Source: Actinomadura madurae
Lineage (GTDB): Bacteria > Actinomycetota > Actinomycetes > Streptosporangiales > Streptosporangiaceae
Assembly: GCF_900115095.1 (NCBI RefSeq)
Contig: NZ_FOVH01000004.1
Location: forward strand, 166,127 to 230,126
DNA: 64,000 nt
Direction of reading: 5' to 3'
Position numbers and translations under genes: made by a program. Shown piece after piece: positions 1 through 9,317 of this stretch (position 1 is the stretch's first letter; the number at the start of each line of letters is the position of its first letter). A model generated the notes under the pieces. That model had not been told where the DNA came from and searched no databases. It saw only the letters and a program-made list of their open reading frames with translations.

Positions 1-1121
1 CTTGCGTGCTCGACGGGTTGTTCGTCCGGCGTGATGCGGTAGTCGGGGATTCGAGCGTGCCATTCGCGCAGCGCTATCTGGAGTTCGAGGCGGGCGAGGT
101 GGGCGCCGAGGCAGCGGTGGGGGCCGGCACCGAAGGCCAGGTGGCGGGTCGGGGGCCGGTCGATGTCGACGGTGGACGGGGCGGACACCGTGCGCGGGTC
201 ACGGGCGGCCATGGCGAGCGGGAGCATGACCATGTCCCCGGCCTTCATCGGGCAGCCGTGCATGTCGATGTCGCGGGTGAGTTTGCGCGCGGGGAGGACG
301 AGGGTGTGGACGCGGAGGAACTCCTCGATCGCGTCCGGGATGACGTCCGGCTCGGCGACGAGCCTGGCCCGGTCGGAGTCGTGGCGGGCCAGATGCCAGA
401 AGGTGAAGGACAGCTGGGCGGCGACGGTGTCCAGTCCGGCGAGGAAGAGCAGGATGCACAGTTGCAGGAGCTCGTCGTCGGTGACCGGGCGTCCGTCAAC
501 GGCGAAGGTGGTCGCGGCGCTGACCAGGTCCTCGCGCGGTTGGGCCCGGCGGTCCTGGATGAGCTCGGTGAAGCAGTTCGTCAACGCGCCCATGGCCTCG
601 ACCCGTCCTGTACCGGAGGGTGGTGGATGCAGGATGGCGTACTCCCACGCCAGGAATTCCTCCAGCCGTTCGGTGGGCAGGCCGAGCAACTCCAGGAAGA
701 CGGTCGTTGGGTAGAGGCGGGCGAAATCGGCGACGAAGTCGCAGGAGCCCCGGCTCGCGAGGCCGTCGATCAGCGAGATGCAGTGCTGGGTTATCCGTTT
801 CTCCATCACCGCGGCCGCCACGGGCGAGAACAGGGGGCGCAGCAAACGCCGCCAGGTCGTGTGCAGCGGCGGATCCAGCATGACCGGAATCCACTGGTAG
901 GCGGGGTCGGGATCGATGACGGCGATCGCCCGGCTGGAGAAGGTCTCCGGATCCCGTAACGCGGCGAGGATGTCGTCGTAGCGCGTCAGGACCCAGAATC
1001 CGTGTCCGGCATCGCTTCGAAAGGCCGCGTGCTGCTCCCGCAGTTCGTCCAGCTGTGAATGGGCTTCGCCGGCCGCCCTTGCCCCAGCGAACGGGTCGAA
1101 GAATACGTGCGGCGCGTTCAT
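1..1121 (-). CDS. Cytochrome P450, 3' end beyond the window edge
   Basis: Haem-thiolate monooxygenase; the substrate cannot be told. 373 codons are visible from ATG 1121, which has GGAGG four bases upstream. In order: DPPLHTTWR at about residues 83-91, the I-helix AGLDTV at 228-233, the ExxR pair E267/R270, and the haem loop FGAGPHRCLG at 330-339 with the cysteine ligand at 337. Bacterial P450s are usually about 400 residues, so only the last few dozen residues are missing. No ferredoxin or reductase gene lies nearby in the visible sequence. It is divergent from the unknown gene at 1251. The family is certain, the reaction unknown. Confidence 0.95.
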   Translation of the reverse strand, partial: MNAPHVFFDPFAGARAAGEAHSQLDELREQHAAFRSDAGHGFWVLTRYDDILAALRDPETFSSRAIAVIDPDPAYQWIPVMLDPPLHTTWRRLLRPLFSPVAAAVMEKRITQHCISLIDGLASRGSCDFVADFARLYPTTVFLELLGLPTERLEEFLAWEYAILHPPPSGTGRVEAMGALTNCFTELIQDRRAQPREDLVSAATTFAVDGRPVTDDELLQLCILLFLAGLDTVAAQLSFTFWHLARHDSDRARLVAEPDVIPDAIEEFLRVHTLVLPARKLTRDIDMHGCPMKAGDMVMLPLAMAARDPRTVSAPSTVDIDRPPTRHLAFGAGPHRCLGAHLARLELQIALREWHARIPDYRITPDEQPVEHA

Positions 1122-1250
1122 GGCGCCTCCATCCTGGTGGCGGGACGAATCCATCTATGATCACACGCGGGCCGTCCCTAAAGCGGCGGCCAGGTAGCCG
1201 GGCAGTCAAGGTCGGTGGGACGCCGGGTTGTCGGGCGGGGAGTGACGCTA

Positions 1251-1793
1251 ATGACGCTGCGCTCAGATTTGGCGGCACTGCTGGCTGACGCGGGAATCGT
1301 CGACGTGGACATTGGCGAGGCCGCTGAGGACGAGCACGTCCGGTTGGACGCTTATCGCAAGGTCATCGCGGTGATCGCCGCCTCGGGGCGCCGTTTCGAC
1401 GACCGTGCCGTGGCGGCGATCCTGCGTGACCCCGTCGCGACCGTGTCCAAGACGGCCATTGTCGAACTCGTGGACACGGTCGCGATGGAGACCGCCGACG
1501 CGGATGAGTTTCAGCAGTGGGCGGCCGGCCTGGCTTTGTTAGGGAACGATGGCCACGATCGGTTCGTGCGGCGTCGTATCAACGATTGGGCGGTTTACCT
1601 GGCCATTCGAGGCGACCGGACGCCGGAGACCGGCTTGTTGATGAGCGTCACCGCCTGGATGCAGCGCATCATTGCCGAAGAGTCCACGGCGCCCTCGGTA
1701 CTCGGATTTCTCGCCGAGAACGGCAGGACACGAAAGATACGAAACATCGCGAGGCATCGAGTGAGGCACTGCACGGTTCGGCCGTCGCCGTGA
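1251..1793 (+). CDS. Hypothetical protein with a TTA leucine codon
   Basis: 180 residues, not recognised. ATG 1251 has GGGGAG eight bases upstream; an in-frame GTG at 1215 would add 12 residues and has a poorer site. The protein looks soluble and mostly helical, with no signal peptide or membrane segment, and ends in a basic tail (RTRKIRNIARHRVRH). Codon 97 (1539-1541) is TTA, very rare in high-GC actinomycetes and in Streptomyces read by the developmentally controlled bldA tRNA. It diverges from the P450, and its stop lies 10 bp from the stop of the opposing MFS gene. Codon use is less GC-rich than in the neighbours, which suggests an accessory gene. Confidence 0.65.
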   Translation: MTLRSDLAALLADAGIVDVDIGEAAEDEHVRLDAYRKVIAVIAASGRRFDDRAVAAILRDPVATVSKTAIVELVDTVAMETADADEFQQWAAGLALLGNDGHDRFVRRRINDWAVYLAIRGDRTPETGLLMSVTAWMQRIIAEESTAPSVLGFLAENGRTRKIRNIARHRVRHCTVRPSP

Positions 1794-1803
1794 ACTCGGT
1801 CGC

Positions 1804-3042
1804 TCACTCCGGGTGGTTCGCGGCTATTTCCTGCTCTGACGACACCTGTACCGGTTCCGGCTCGTCGGCCGCCGGCGGCTTCAGGAGGCTGGCCGCCCAG
1901 GCTGCCGGGATGGTGAGCACGGTGATGGCCAGGCCGGTGAGGACGACGGACGGGGCGGCGAAGGCGCCGATCGCCAGCCCGCCGGCGAGCGAGCCGCACG
2001 CGATGCCCACGTTGGCCGCGGACGCGGGCAGGGCGGACGCCAGCGCGCCGCCGGGGCCGGCGAGGCTCACCACGCGGTACTGGAGCGAGGGCACCATGCC
2101 GAAGGAGAACACTCCCCAGGCCGCCAGGACGAGCGCCACCAGCGGTGCGATCGGGCCGACGAGGTAGAGGGCCAGCAGGGAGAACGCGGCGCCGGTGGCG
2201 GCGGCGATCGGAGTGCGCGCCGCGTTCGTGTCGGCGAACCTGCCGCCGCCGAACGAGCCCACGGCGGTCGCCACACCGAAGGCCAGGAGGAACACGCTGA
2301 TCAGCGCGCCGGAGATGCCTGTCTCGTCCTCCAGGAACGGCACGATGTAGGTGAGCGTCGAGTACAGGCCCGTGAACATCAGGAAGGTCACGCCGAGGAC
2401 GGCCAGCACCCGGGGTGCGAAGGCGTACCTGGCCTGGCCGCCCGCGCCGCCGCCCGTGCTCGGCACCGGCGGGATCAGCGCCAGGGTCGCGACCAGTGCG
2501 AGCACGCTGACCGCGACGATGGCCGTGAACGAGCCGCGCCAGCCGAGCGCCTGGCCGGCCAGCGTGCCGAGCGGGACGCCCAGCGCGGCCGAGACCGCGA
2601 CGCCGGAGACGACCACGGAGATCGCGCGTCCCATGCGTTCCGGCGGGGCCACCGCCATCGCGACGGCGAACGCGACGGCGATGAACAGGCCCTGCAAGGC
2701 GCCCGCGGCGGTGCGGGCCGCGAGGAACACGCCGTAGTTCGCGGTCAGGACCGGGACGAGGTTGGCCAGGATGAACAGGACGATCGTGCCGATCAGCGTG
2801 AGCCGCTTGTCAAGCCTGATGGTCAGGGCGGTCAGGATCGGACCGCCGGCGGCGAGGCCCAGGGCGTTCGCGGTCACCAGCGCCCCCGCCGCCGGGATGG
2901 AGACCCGGAGGTCGGTGGCGATCAGGTTCAGCACGCCGACCACGATCATTTCGGCGCTGCCCGTCACGAACATGCCGAGGAACAGCGTCGCCAGGGCCAG
3001 GGTGGTTCCGCGCCGGCTCAGCGTCGGGTGGGGGGTGCTCAT
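1804..3042 (-). CDS. MFS transporter, DHA1-type drug/solute efflux
   Basis: 412-residue inner-membrane secondary transporter with about 12 hydrophobic segments, expected to export small molecules by proton antiport. The N-terminal helix (LALATLFLGMFVTGSAE) and the loop RLDKRLTLIG after helix 2 fit the DHA1 drug-resistance group. ATG 3042 is chosen because AAGGA lies eight bases upstream and the first helix starts a few residues in; the open frame continues upstream but loses protein-like composition. It is the last gene of the SDR / sigma factor / MFS run, 56 bp after the sigma stop. The substrate is unknown. Confidence 0.9.
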   Translation of the reverse strand: MSTPHPTLSRRGTTLALATLFLGMFVTGSAEMIVVGVLNLIATDLRVSIPAAGALVTANALGLAAGGPILTALTIRLDKRLTLIGTIVLFILANLVPVLTANYGVFLAARTAAGALQGLFIAVAFAVAMAVAPPERMGRAISVVVSGVAVSAALGVPLGTLAGQALGWRGSFTAIVAVSVLALVATLALIPPVPSTGGGAGGQARYAFAPRVLAVLGVTFLMFTGLYSTLTYIVPFLEDETGISGALISVFLLAFGVATAVGSFGGGRFADTNAARTPIAAATGAAFSLLALYLVGPIAPLVALVLAAWGVFSFGMVPSLQYRVVSLAGPGGALASALPASAANVGIACGSLAGGLAIGAFAAPSVVLTGLAITVLTIPAAWAASLLKPPAADEPEPVQVSSEQEIAANHPE

Positions 3043-3098
3043 GTGCACGTTCCTTGTCTGTGGGTGGAACCCGGCGAGGCCGGATCGCCAGGATGGGT

Positions 3099-4055
3099 TC
3101 AGGACGCGAGCGCGGGTGCCAGGCCGAACGTCGGCACCAGGCTCGGGTCGTTGAACGCCGTGATGCGGGCGACCCGGTCGCCCAGCAGGGTCAGGACCTC
3201 GACGCCGTGCGCCTCGTACCGTCCGTCCCTCGCGCGCTCGTAGACCACGACGGCGGGCTGGCCGTTGGCTCCGGCGGGCACCAGCCGGAACCGGTCCCTG
3301 CGGAGCACGCGACCGGCCAGGAAGCCGATGACGGCGTCCCGTCCGGTGAACCAGGTCGGGATGGGCGGCATCTCCAGTTCGACGTCGGCCCGCAGCAGGT
3401 CCACCAGCGCGGCGGAGTCGGCGCGGGTGAACGCGTCGACGTAGTCGTCGAGCAGCGCTCGCCGGACCGCCTCGTCCGGTTCGGCCAGGTCGTCCTCGAC
3501 CGGACCGGCCTCGGCGAGGCGGGACCGGGCGCGCCGGAGCGCGCTGTCGACCGCCGCGGTCGTCGTGTCCAGCATCTCGGCGACCTCGGCCGTGCGGAAC
3601 GCCAGGACGTCGCGCAGCGTCAGCACGGCCCGCTGCCTGGCGGGCAGGAGTTGCAGCGCGGCGATGAAGGCGAGCCGCACGCCGCTGCGTCCGCTCACGA
3701 TCGCCGCCGGGTCGCCGGTGCCGAGGAGCGCGTCCGGAGCCGGCTGGAGCCAGGCCACCGACGGCTCGCGGGGCGCGACGGCGACGCGGTGGTCGTCCGA
3801 GGGGGCGCCGAGTCCCGAGGGCAGCGGGCGGCGGGACCGCGTCTCCAGCGCGGTCAGGCACGCCCTGGTGGCGATCTTGTACAGCCAGCGCCGCACCGAC
3901 GAGCGGCCCTCGAACCGGTCGTACGCGCGCCACGCTCGCAGGTAGGTCTCCTGCACCAGGTCCTCGGCGTCGTGGATCGAGCCGAGGATGCGGTAGCAGT
4001 GCGCGAGCAGTTCCGGCCGGAACGGCTCGGCCAGCGCGGCGAATTCGGCGTCCAC
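3099..4055 (-). CDS. ECF RNA polymerase sigma factor, SigJ-like with SnoaL-type C-terminal domain
   Basis: 318 residues, the usual length of SigJ/ECF41-type factors. Sigma region 2 lies at about residues 8-75 (RILGSIHDAEDLVQETYLRA) and region 4 at about 122-175 (LPARQRAVLTLRDVLAFRTA), followed by an NTF2/SnoaL-like domain to the end (FTRADSAALVDLLRADVELE). In this family the extra domain modulates activity in place of a separate anti-sigma factor. GTG 4055 is chosen because GGGAGGGG lies four bases upstream. It follows the SDR gene by 25 bp. Sigma factors of this group are often paired with an oxidoreductase, so the operon may be autoregulated (inference). Confidence 0.93.
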   Translation of the reverse strand: MDAEFAALAEPFRPELLAHCYRILGSIHDAEDLVQETYLRAWRAYDRFEGRSSVRRWLYKIATRACLTALETRSRRPLPSGLGAPSDDHRVAVAPREPSVAWLQPAPDALLGTGDPAAIVSGRSGVRLAFIAALQLLPARQRAVLTLRDVLAFRTAEVAEMLDTTTAAVDSALRRARSRLAEAGPVEDDLAEPDEAVRRALLDDYVDAFTRADSAALVDLLRADVELEMPPIPTWFTGRDAVIGFLAGRVLRRDRFRLVPAGANGQPAVVVYERARDGRYEAHGVEVLTLLGDRVARITAFNDPSLVPTFGLAPALAS

Positions 4056-4080
4056 GGCCCCTCCCGGTGTGGCGTCCACT

Positions 4081-4827
4081 CTAGGATCGGCCGACGGGGC
4101 GCGCTCCGGCGCCGCCGACCAGGTATTCCGACGCGCTGCCGGGGTCGCCGGCGATGTCGACCACGGCCTTCGCCACCTGGTCGGGCGTGAGGAGCGGCTG
4201 CATGCCTTCGGTGAACGCCTCGGGGGTGACGCTCTGGCGCGCGGCATAGCCGGCGACGGCGAGACGGCCCATGTCCGTGGCCGGGGTCAGCTGCGGGAAC
4301 AGGGTGACGAACCGGATGTCCGAACCGGCCCGCTTCGTCTCGTCCGCCGCGTAGTTTCGGATGAACCGGATGGCGGCCTTCGCGCTCGCGTACCCGCCGC
4401 TCAGCGGCGACCCGCCGAGGGCGGCCCCGCTCGACATGCCGATGACCACGCTGCCCGGGGCCAGCGGTGCCAGCAGCGCCGCCCGGGTCCAGGCGAAGAC
4501 GTGCCGGGTGTCGGTATGCCAGTTGCGGCTGAAGGTCTCCCACGTCTGCTCATGGACGGGCGCCATGTGCGGCGCGGCGCCCGCGTTGAGGACGAGCAGG
4601 CCGGGACGGTGCTCGCGGATCACGTTCTCCGCGAGCGCTTCGCCGGTGGCGTCGGCGGCGAGGGGCGTGAAGCCTTCGCCGAGGTCGTCGCGCACCAGCC
4701 GCAGGTCGTGCTCGTCGCGGGCGATGCCGACGACGCCGGTACCGGCGGCGACGAGCGCGGCGGCGATCGCACGCCCGAAGCCGCGGCCGGCTCCGGTGAC
4801 GACGGCGGTCTGGAAAAGATCGGACAT
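4081..4827 (-). CDS. Short-chain dehydrogenase/reductase (SDR)
   Basis: 248-residue classical SDR, a cytosolic NAD(P)H-dependent oxidoreductase of unknown substrate. The cofactor loop TGAGRGFG lies near residue 11, NAG follows beta-4 (LVLNAGAA), and the catalytic set is Ser in MSSGAALGG and YASAK. ATG 4827 is chosen because GGAGTG sits just upstream and the first strand starts at once; an upstream ATG at 4866 adds 13 residues of poor composition. It is first in the run with the sigma factor and MFS transporter. A CRP-type palindrome lies 77 bp upstream. Confidence 0.92.
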   Translation of the reverse strand: MSDLFQTAVVTGAGRGFGRAIAAALVAAGTGVVGIARDEHDLRLVRDDLGEGFTPLAADATGEALAENVIREHRPGLLVLNAGAAPHMAPVHEQTWETFSRNWHTDTRHVFAWTRAALLAPLAPGSVVIGMSSGAALGGSPLSGGYASAKAAIRFIRNYAADETKRAGSDIRFVTLFPQLTPATDMGRLAVAGYAARQSVTPEAFTEGMQPLLTPDQVAKAVVDIAGDPGSASEYLVGGAGARPVGRS

Positions 4828-5118
4828 CGGACACTCCGAATCGGTTGTCGGTTCAGTCCGCATCAAGACCGGCCGCCGCCGCGAAATCCGTCGCCGCCAC
4901 CTAAGTGATGTGCGTCACATCCTGACCGCCTTCCGCTCAGCCTTCAGGAAGCGGGTGAGGGATGTGGCGAGAGGGCGGAGCAGCAGGACGGCCATGAGGA
5001 CGAGGGTCCCCGGAATGCCAAGAACGGAGGCGGCGAGACGGACCCTCGCCGGCGTGCGCCTCCTCGGTGGCGTGGGCGAGGCGAGCGCACCGCGCCGGGC
5101 CGGACCACCCGCCCCGGG
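4828..5118. other. Intergenic region, possible short membrane peptide
   Basis: Upstream region of the SDR operon. It holds the palindrome at 4905-4918. Read on the minus strand, the frame that follows the stop of the 65-codon gene continues without a break and ends at 4915 with a hydrophobic stretch (GIPGTLVLMAVLLLRPLA). The only ATG in it lies inside that hydrophobic stretch, so a real gene here is doubtful. Confidence 0.3.
4905..4918. promoter_or_regulatory. CRP/FNR-type palindrome GTGA-N6-TCAC
   Basis: The sequence GTGATGTGCGTCAC matches the core of cAMP-receptor-protein sites (GTGA, six bases, TCAC) exactly. It lies 77 bp upstream of the SDR start, a place suited to control of the SDR / sigma / MFS operon. 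Binding is inferred from the pattern only. Confidence 0.45.
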
Positions 5119-5316
5119 TCAGAAGGGGTACACGGCGGGGTTGACGTAGATCTCCGTGCGTTCGTCGACGGTGCCCGCGGGCAGCCCGTCCTCGGCGATG
5201 AGCTGGAACGGCGCGCGGCCCGGCGGAACGTCCCGGAAGCTCTCCAACTGCCCGAGGTCGTCGACGCTGCCGATGATCCGGCCGGAGGCGTCGCGGAAGA
5301 TGCCCCACACCTTCAT
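5119..5316 (-). CDS. Small hypothetical protein
   Basis: 65 residues, function unknown. ATG 5316 follows GGAGCGGG closely. The chain begins MKVWGIFRDASGRIIGSV and is rich in beta-prone residues with no membrane segment or signal peptide, suggesting a compact soluble domain. Codon use is typical of the genome. It lies downstream of the acyltransferase on the same strand, after a strong hairpin, so it is probably transcribed separately. No family was recognised. Confidence 0.6.
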   Translation of the reverse strand: MKVWGIFRDASGRIIGSVDDLGQLESFRDVPPGRAPFQLIAEDGLPAGTVDERTEIYVNPAVYPF

Positions 5317-5362
5317 CCCGCTCCGCGTCCGGATCTCTGACGCGAGCGGCGGAAGGCGGGTT

Positions 5363-5388
5363 CCGGGACGGCGGGGCCGCCGTCCCGG
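5363..5388 (-). terminator. Hairpin terminator after the acyltransferase
   Basis: CCGGGACGGCGG at 5363-5374 pairs perfectly with CCGCCGTCCCGG at 5377-5388, leaving a two-base gap (in practice a tight loop). It lies 5 bp past the stop of the acyltransferase gene. There is no U-run, as is common for actinomycete terminators. Confidence 0.65.
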
Positions 5389-5392
5389 GCGG

Positions 5393-6322
<930 letters not shown>

Positions 6323-6335
6323 GCCGGCTCCCCTC

Positions 6336-7358
6336 TCAGGTGCGTCCCAGCAGTCCGGCCAGCCGGCCGTGCCCGTGGCCGAGGCCCTGGGCGGCGGCGA
6401 AGTCGGCGAAGGCCGCCTCGGAGCTGTACTTGGGACGCCACGACAGCTCGTTCTCCAGCGCGGTGGTGTCGATGACCCGCCCGTACGTCAGCCAGCGCAG
6501 CAGCTCCGGGGAGAAACCGGACAGGCCCGCGAAGCGGCGTCCCATGTCGCCGAGCACCGAGATCGACGGGGACGGCACGGGCAGGTACGGCCGCCCGGCG
6601 CGGCGGAGCGCCTGGGAGAGGAGCAGCACGCCGTCCCCGGCGACGTTGAAGCAGCCGGGGTGGTCCTCGGTCGTCATGCGGCGCAGCACCTCGACGCCGT
6701 CGTCCTCGTGGACGAACTGGAGCCGCGGGTCGAAGCCCAGCACCGTCGGGACGACCGGCAGGTGCAGGTACCGGGTGAGCGGGGAGTCGACCCCCGGCCC
6801 GAGGAAGTTCGCGAACCGCAGCACCGAGACGGCGAGGTCGGAGCGGCGCCGCATCAGGCCGCGGACGTAGCCCTCGACCTCGACGGCGTCCTTGGCGTAG
6901 CCGTTCCTCGGCGGCTCGACGGGCTCGTCCCGCTCGGTGAAGACGGCCGGGTCCATCGGCGAGGAGCCGTAGACGGCGGCCGACGACCGGACGACGAGCT
7001 TGCGCATGTCGGGCGAGCGCTGGCAGGCCGCGAGCAGTTGCATCGTCCCGATGACGTTGAGCTCTTTGACCTTGGCCCGCGGGACGGACGAGGAGGTCAC
7101 GAGGTTGAGGTGCACCACCGTGTCCACCGCCGCCGACGCGATGATCTTCGCGATGCCGGGCGTGCGGATGTCCACCCGGACGAACTCGGTGCGGCCGAGG
7201 GACTCGACGGGCGGTACCGTGTCGACCCCGATGACGCGCTCGATGCCCGGGTCGGCCTGCAGGGCGTTCGCGACCCGCGCCCCCAGGAAACGGGAGACGC
7301 CCGTGACGAGGACGACACGGGCCGCGGCGGCGGGCATGGAGGACACTGTGCGCCCCAC
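6336..7358 (-). CDS. NAD-dependent epimerase/dehydratase (extended SDR, GalE2-like)
   Basis: 340 residues from GTG 7358; GTG 7346 or ATG 7337 are equally possible starts and would remove 4 or 7 residues. Extended SDR fold: cofactor loop LVTGVSRFLGARV at the N-terminus, the active-site region SSAAVYGSS, and a GYAKDAVEVE segment where Tyr and Lys follow the YxxxK pattern. It likely modifies a nucleotide sugar or similar compound; the substrate is not evident. It lies between bS22 and the acyltransferase, an order I recall as conserved in actinobacteria (Rv0500B, galE2, Rv0502). Confidence 0.88.
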   Translation of the reverse strand: MGRTVSSMPAAAARVVLVTGVSRFLGARVANALQADPGIERVIGVDTVPPVESLGRTEFVRVDIRTPGIAKIIASAAVDTVVHLNLVTSSSVPRAKVKELNVIGTMQLLAACQRSPDMRKLVVRSSAAVYGSSPMDPAVFTERDEPVEPPRNGYAKDAVEVEGYVRGLMRRRSDLAVSVLRFANFLGPGVDSPLTRYLHLPVVPTVLGFDPRLQFVHEDDGVEVLRRMTTEDHPGCFNVAGDGVLLLSQALRRAGRPYLPVPSPSISVLGDMGRRFAGLSGFSPELLRWLTYGRVIDTTALENELSWRPKYSSEAAFADFAAAQGLGHGHGRLAGLLGRT

Positions 7359-7384
7359 CCCTTACGGCTGAACGGCCGGCGTGA

Positions 7385-7483
7385 TCACTTCTTGTTGCGG
7401 CGCTGGATGCGCGTCTTCTTCAGAAGCTTGCGGTGCTTCTTCTTGGCCATCCTCTTGCGACGCTTCTTGATGACAGAGCCCAC
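7385..7483 (-). CDS. 30S ribosomal protein bS22 (32 residues)
   Basis: Tiny, extremely basic protein MGSVIKKRRKRMAKKKHRKL followed by LKKTRIQRRNKK, matching the AURKAIP1/COX24-type protein later shown to be the actinobacterial small-subunit protein bS22. It starts at GTG 7483 and ends TGA at 7385. AGG of a weak ribosome-binding site lies a few bases upstream. Its place between the HTH gene and the epimerase matches Rv0500A / Rv0500B / galE2 of M. tuberculosis (from memory). Half of its residues are Lys or Arg, fitting burial in rRNA. Confidence 0.93.
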   Translation of the reverse strand: MGSVIKKRRKRMAKKKHRKLLKKTRIQRRNKK

Positions 7484-7908
7484 GGGACCTCGCTCGGCGT
7501 ATCGGGTGATGTGCAGGAGACGGGCGTGCCGCAGGCGAGCATGATGGCTCTTGGAGAAGCGCGCACGGTCCGCCGACCAAGACTACCGCTCCACCGGTGG
7601 AGATCATGCCGCGGCCTGCCCCGCGGTCATGGGCACGGCCGCAGACGCAGCCGTGGACGCAGCCGTAGAGACAGCCGTGGGCACAGCGGTACGGACGGCG
7701 GCCGGCACCGCGACTCGCACGGCGCCGGGCACCGTTCCGTCCGGGCGGGCGTGGCCGCCGGCCATCGCCCGTCCGCTCGGTGTCCGGACCGTTCTGCCGG
7801 TCCTCGTCCTGCTTCCCCAGCTTCGGGCCGGTCCCTCGGGACCCGCCCGACGCCCCCTGCACGGCCGGGTATGGAGTTCGCGGCGAGGTCATGCCCCGCC
7901 CCTACCCG
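7484..7908. other. Gene-free interval with a degenerate 12-bp repeat
   Basis: 425 bp between bS22 and the HTH gene. The part at about 7633-7700 repeats a loose 12-base unit like GCAGCCGTGGAC on the plus strand. Frames are open on both strands but composition is low complexity and no protein family is visible. It may hold the bS22 promoter. Confidence 0.5.
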
Positions 7909-8112
7909 TTATCCGGCTTCGATGTACGCGTCGCGCAGGTAATCGTGAACGGCCTGCTCGGGAACCCGGAACGAGCGTCCCACGCGGATCGCGGGAAGCT
8001 CGCCCGAGTGGACGAGACGGTAGACGGTCATCTTGGACACCCGCATCACCGCCGCCACTTCGGCGACGGTCAGGAACCTGACCTCGCTCAGAGGTCGCTC
8101 GCCTGAGGTCAT
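7909..8112 (-). CDS. Small helix-turn-helix DNA-binding protein (BldC/excisionase type)
   Basis: 67 residues. MerR-like winged helix of the excisionase/BldC class: the helix-turn-helix FLTVAEVAAVMRVSKMTVYR at residues 12-31 is followed by the wing ELPAIRVGRSFRVPEQAV. ATG 8112 is preferred because AGAGGG lies seven bases upstream; an in-frame ATG at 8142 gives ten extra residues. It sits upstream of bS22, as Rv0500A does in M. tuberculosis (from memory). A GTGA-N6-TCAC palindrome lies 42 bp upstream. Likely a small transcription factor; targets unknown. Confidence 0.9.
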   Translation of the reverse strand: MTSGERPLSEVRFLTVAEVAAVMRVSKMTVYRLVHSGELPAIRVGRSFRVPEQAVHDYLRDAYIEAG

Positions 8113-8153
8113 CGGACGCCCTCTTCCACACGTGCCGCGCACCGGCCCTTCGG

Positions 8154-8167
8154 GTGACTTTGATCAC
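8154..8167. promoter_or_regulatory. CRP/FNR-type palindrome GTGA-N6-TCAC
   Basis: GTGACTTTGATCAC, an exact match to the GTGA-N6-TCAC core, 42 bp upstream of the small HTH gene start. It is one of three such sites in gene-free DNA of this window. Confidence 0.45.
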
Positions 8168-8399
8168 GCACGTGTACTTCCTCCAGCGTAAATCGCGTAT
8201 CGGCAGTCGCAAGAGGGGAGTTCCGCACATTTCTGTATCCGACCTGACCGGGTGGATACAGTCCTGATGCTCTACACAGCGTGGACCTGACGGGACAACG
8301 CGTGGCACGACGAACGCTTGTCAACCGGAACCCCCTGTTGACCTGCGGTTCCGCAGTACCCGCAGGCTCCCGGCAAGCCCATGCGCCCCGTTACGGCCG

Positions 8400-8422
8400 C
8401 CCTGTCACACGGAGTGACAGGG
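8400..8422 (-). terminator. Hairpin terminator after the phosphatase-like gene
   Basis: CCCTGTCAC (8400-8408) pairs perfectly with GTGACAGGG (8414-8422) around a five-base loop, 42 bp beyond the stop at 8465. It should end the acuC / phosphatase-like transcript. Confidence 0.55.
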
Positions 8423-8464
8423 CGCACGGCGCCGGAGCCGGCCGGATCGGGGCGCGCCCGGGGG

Positions 8465-9310
8465 TCAGCCGACGGCGCTCCGGCGTGCGCGATCAAGGAT
8501 GTAGGCGGTCAGCGGCTCGTAGTGGTGCGCGGAGACGCCGTCGTCGAGCGGGACGACGACGTCGATCTTGCCCTCGGCGGCGCCGGCGAACAGCGCCGGG
8601 TCGTTACAGTCCGCGAACCCGACGGTGTCGATGCCCGCCTGGCCGGCGGCGCCGGCCCAGCCGTGATCGGCGATGGCCAGATCCGGCCAGATATCGGGTT
8701 TAGCTTCCGTGTCGTCCTCAGAACCGATATCAGCGAGCTCCCGGAGCATGGCCTCCATCGGGTGCGGGTCGTGCGTGTGGTGCGTCCGGAGGTCGCTCCC
8801 CTCCAGCATCGCGACGCCGGGGTCGGCGTAGACGATGCGGCGCAGGTCCGAGCCGCCGTAGCCGGTCTCGATCTCGTACGTCCAGCCGGCCGCGGGCGTC
8901 AGGATCCGGCAGCCCGCCTCGATCAGCTCCCGCGCGACCGCCTGGTACAGCGGCGTCAGCGTGGCCGGATGGCCGGTCGCGACGACCACGTTCTCCCGGC
9001 GGCGGGCGGCGAGGCCGATGCGGTCGCCCATCGCCTCCAGCATGTCGAGCGTGATGTCGGGGTCGATGGTGTCGTCGCCGTACAGGTGGTGGGGATCGGG
9101 GTCGACGCCGCAGCGCTCGACCATCATCTCCAGCACGGTCTGCTCCGTCCACGACGGCTTCAGCTCCAGGCCGAGCTGGTAGTAGGGGTTGCCGGCGGCC
9201 ATCCGCCGGTAGTGCAGCAGGTTGTTCTGGCGCGGCGTGGCCACGTCGCCGGCGATCATCGTCCGGACGAGGTGGGCGCGCAGCTCGTCCCGGGTGGGCG
9301 CGGACCTCAT
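8465..9310 (-). CDS. Conserved phosphatase-like protein next to acuC
   Basis: 281 residues, soluble, no signal peptide. I recall related actinobacterial proteins beside acuC being labelled phosphatase, but no classical phosphatase motif stands out, so the function is tentative. Conserved-looking elements are VVVATGHPATLTPLYQAVAR near residue 107, an LAIADHGWAGAAG loop near 212 and a C-terminal PLDDGVSAHHYEPLTAYIL. The many His and Asp residues would suit a metal site. ATG 9310 lies 7 bp after the acuC stop, so the two are surely cotranscribed. Confidence 0.75.
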   Translation of the reverse strand: MRSAPTRDELRAHLVRTMIAGDVATPRQNNLLHYRRMAAGNPYYQLGLELKPSWTEQTVLEMMVERCGVDPDPHHLYGDDTIDPDITLDMLEAMGDRIGLAARRRENVVVATGHPATLTPLYQAVARELIEAGCRILTPAAGWTYEIETGYGGSDLRRIVYADPGVAMLEGSDLRTHHTHDPHPMEAMLRELADIGSEDDTEAKPDIWPDLAIADHGWAGAAGQAGIDTVGFADCNDPALFAGAAEGKIDVVVPLDDGVSAHHYEPLTAYILDRARRSAVG

Positions 9311-9317
9311 CGGCGGC

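Larger units (their letters stand above)
8113..8464. other. Intergenic region upstream of the HTH gene
   Basis: 352 bp. It contains the CRP-type palindrome at 8154-8167 and, toward the right, the hairpin at 8400-8422 that ends the acuC unit. No gene was seen. Confidence 0.6.

Noticed and set aside
7362..7892. 176-codon minus-strand frame across bS22
   Set aside because: It overlaps the conserved bS22 gene in another frame and its Cys/Gly/His-rich part comes from a 12-bp repeat.
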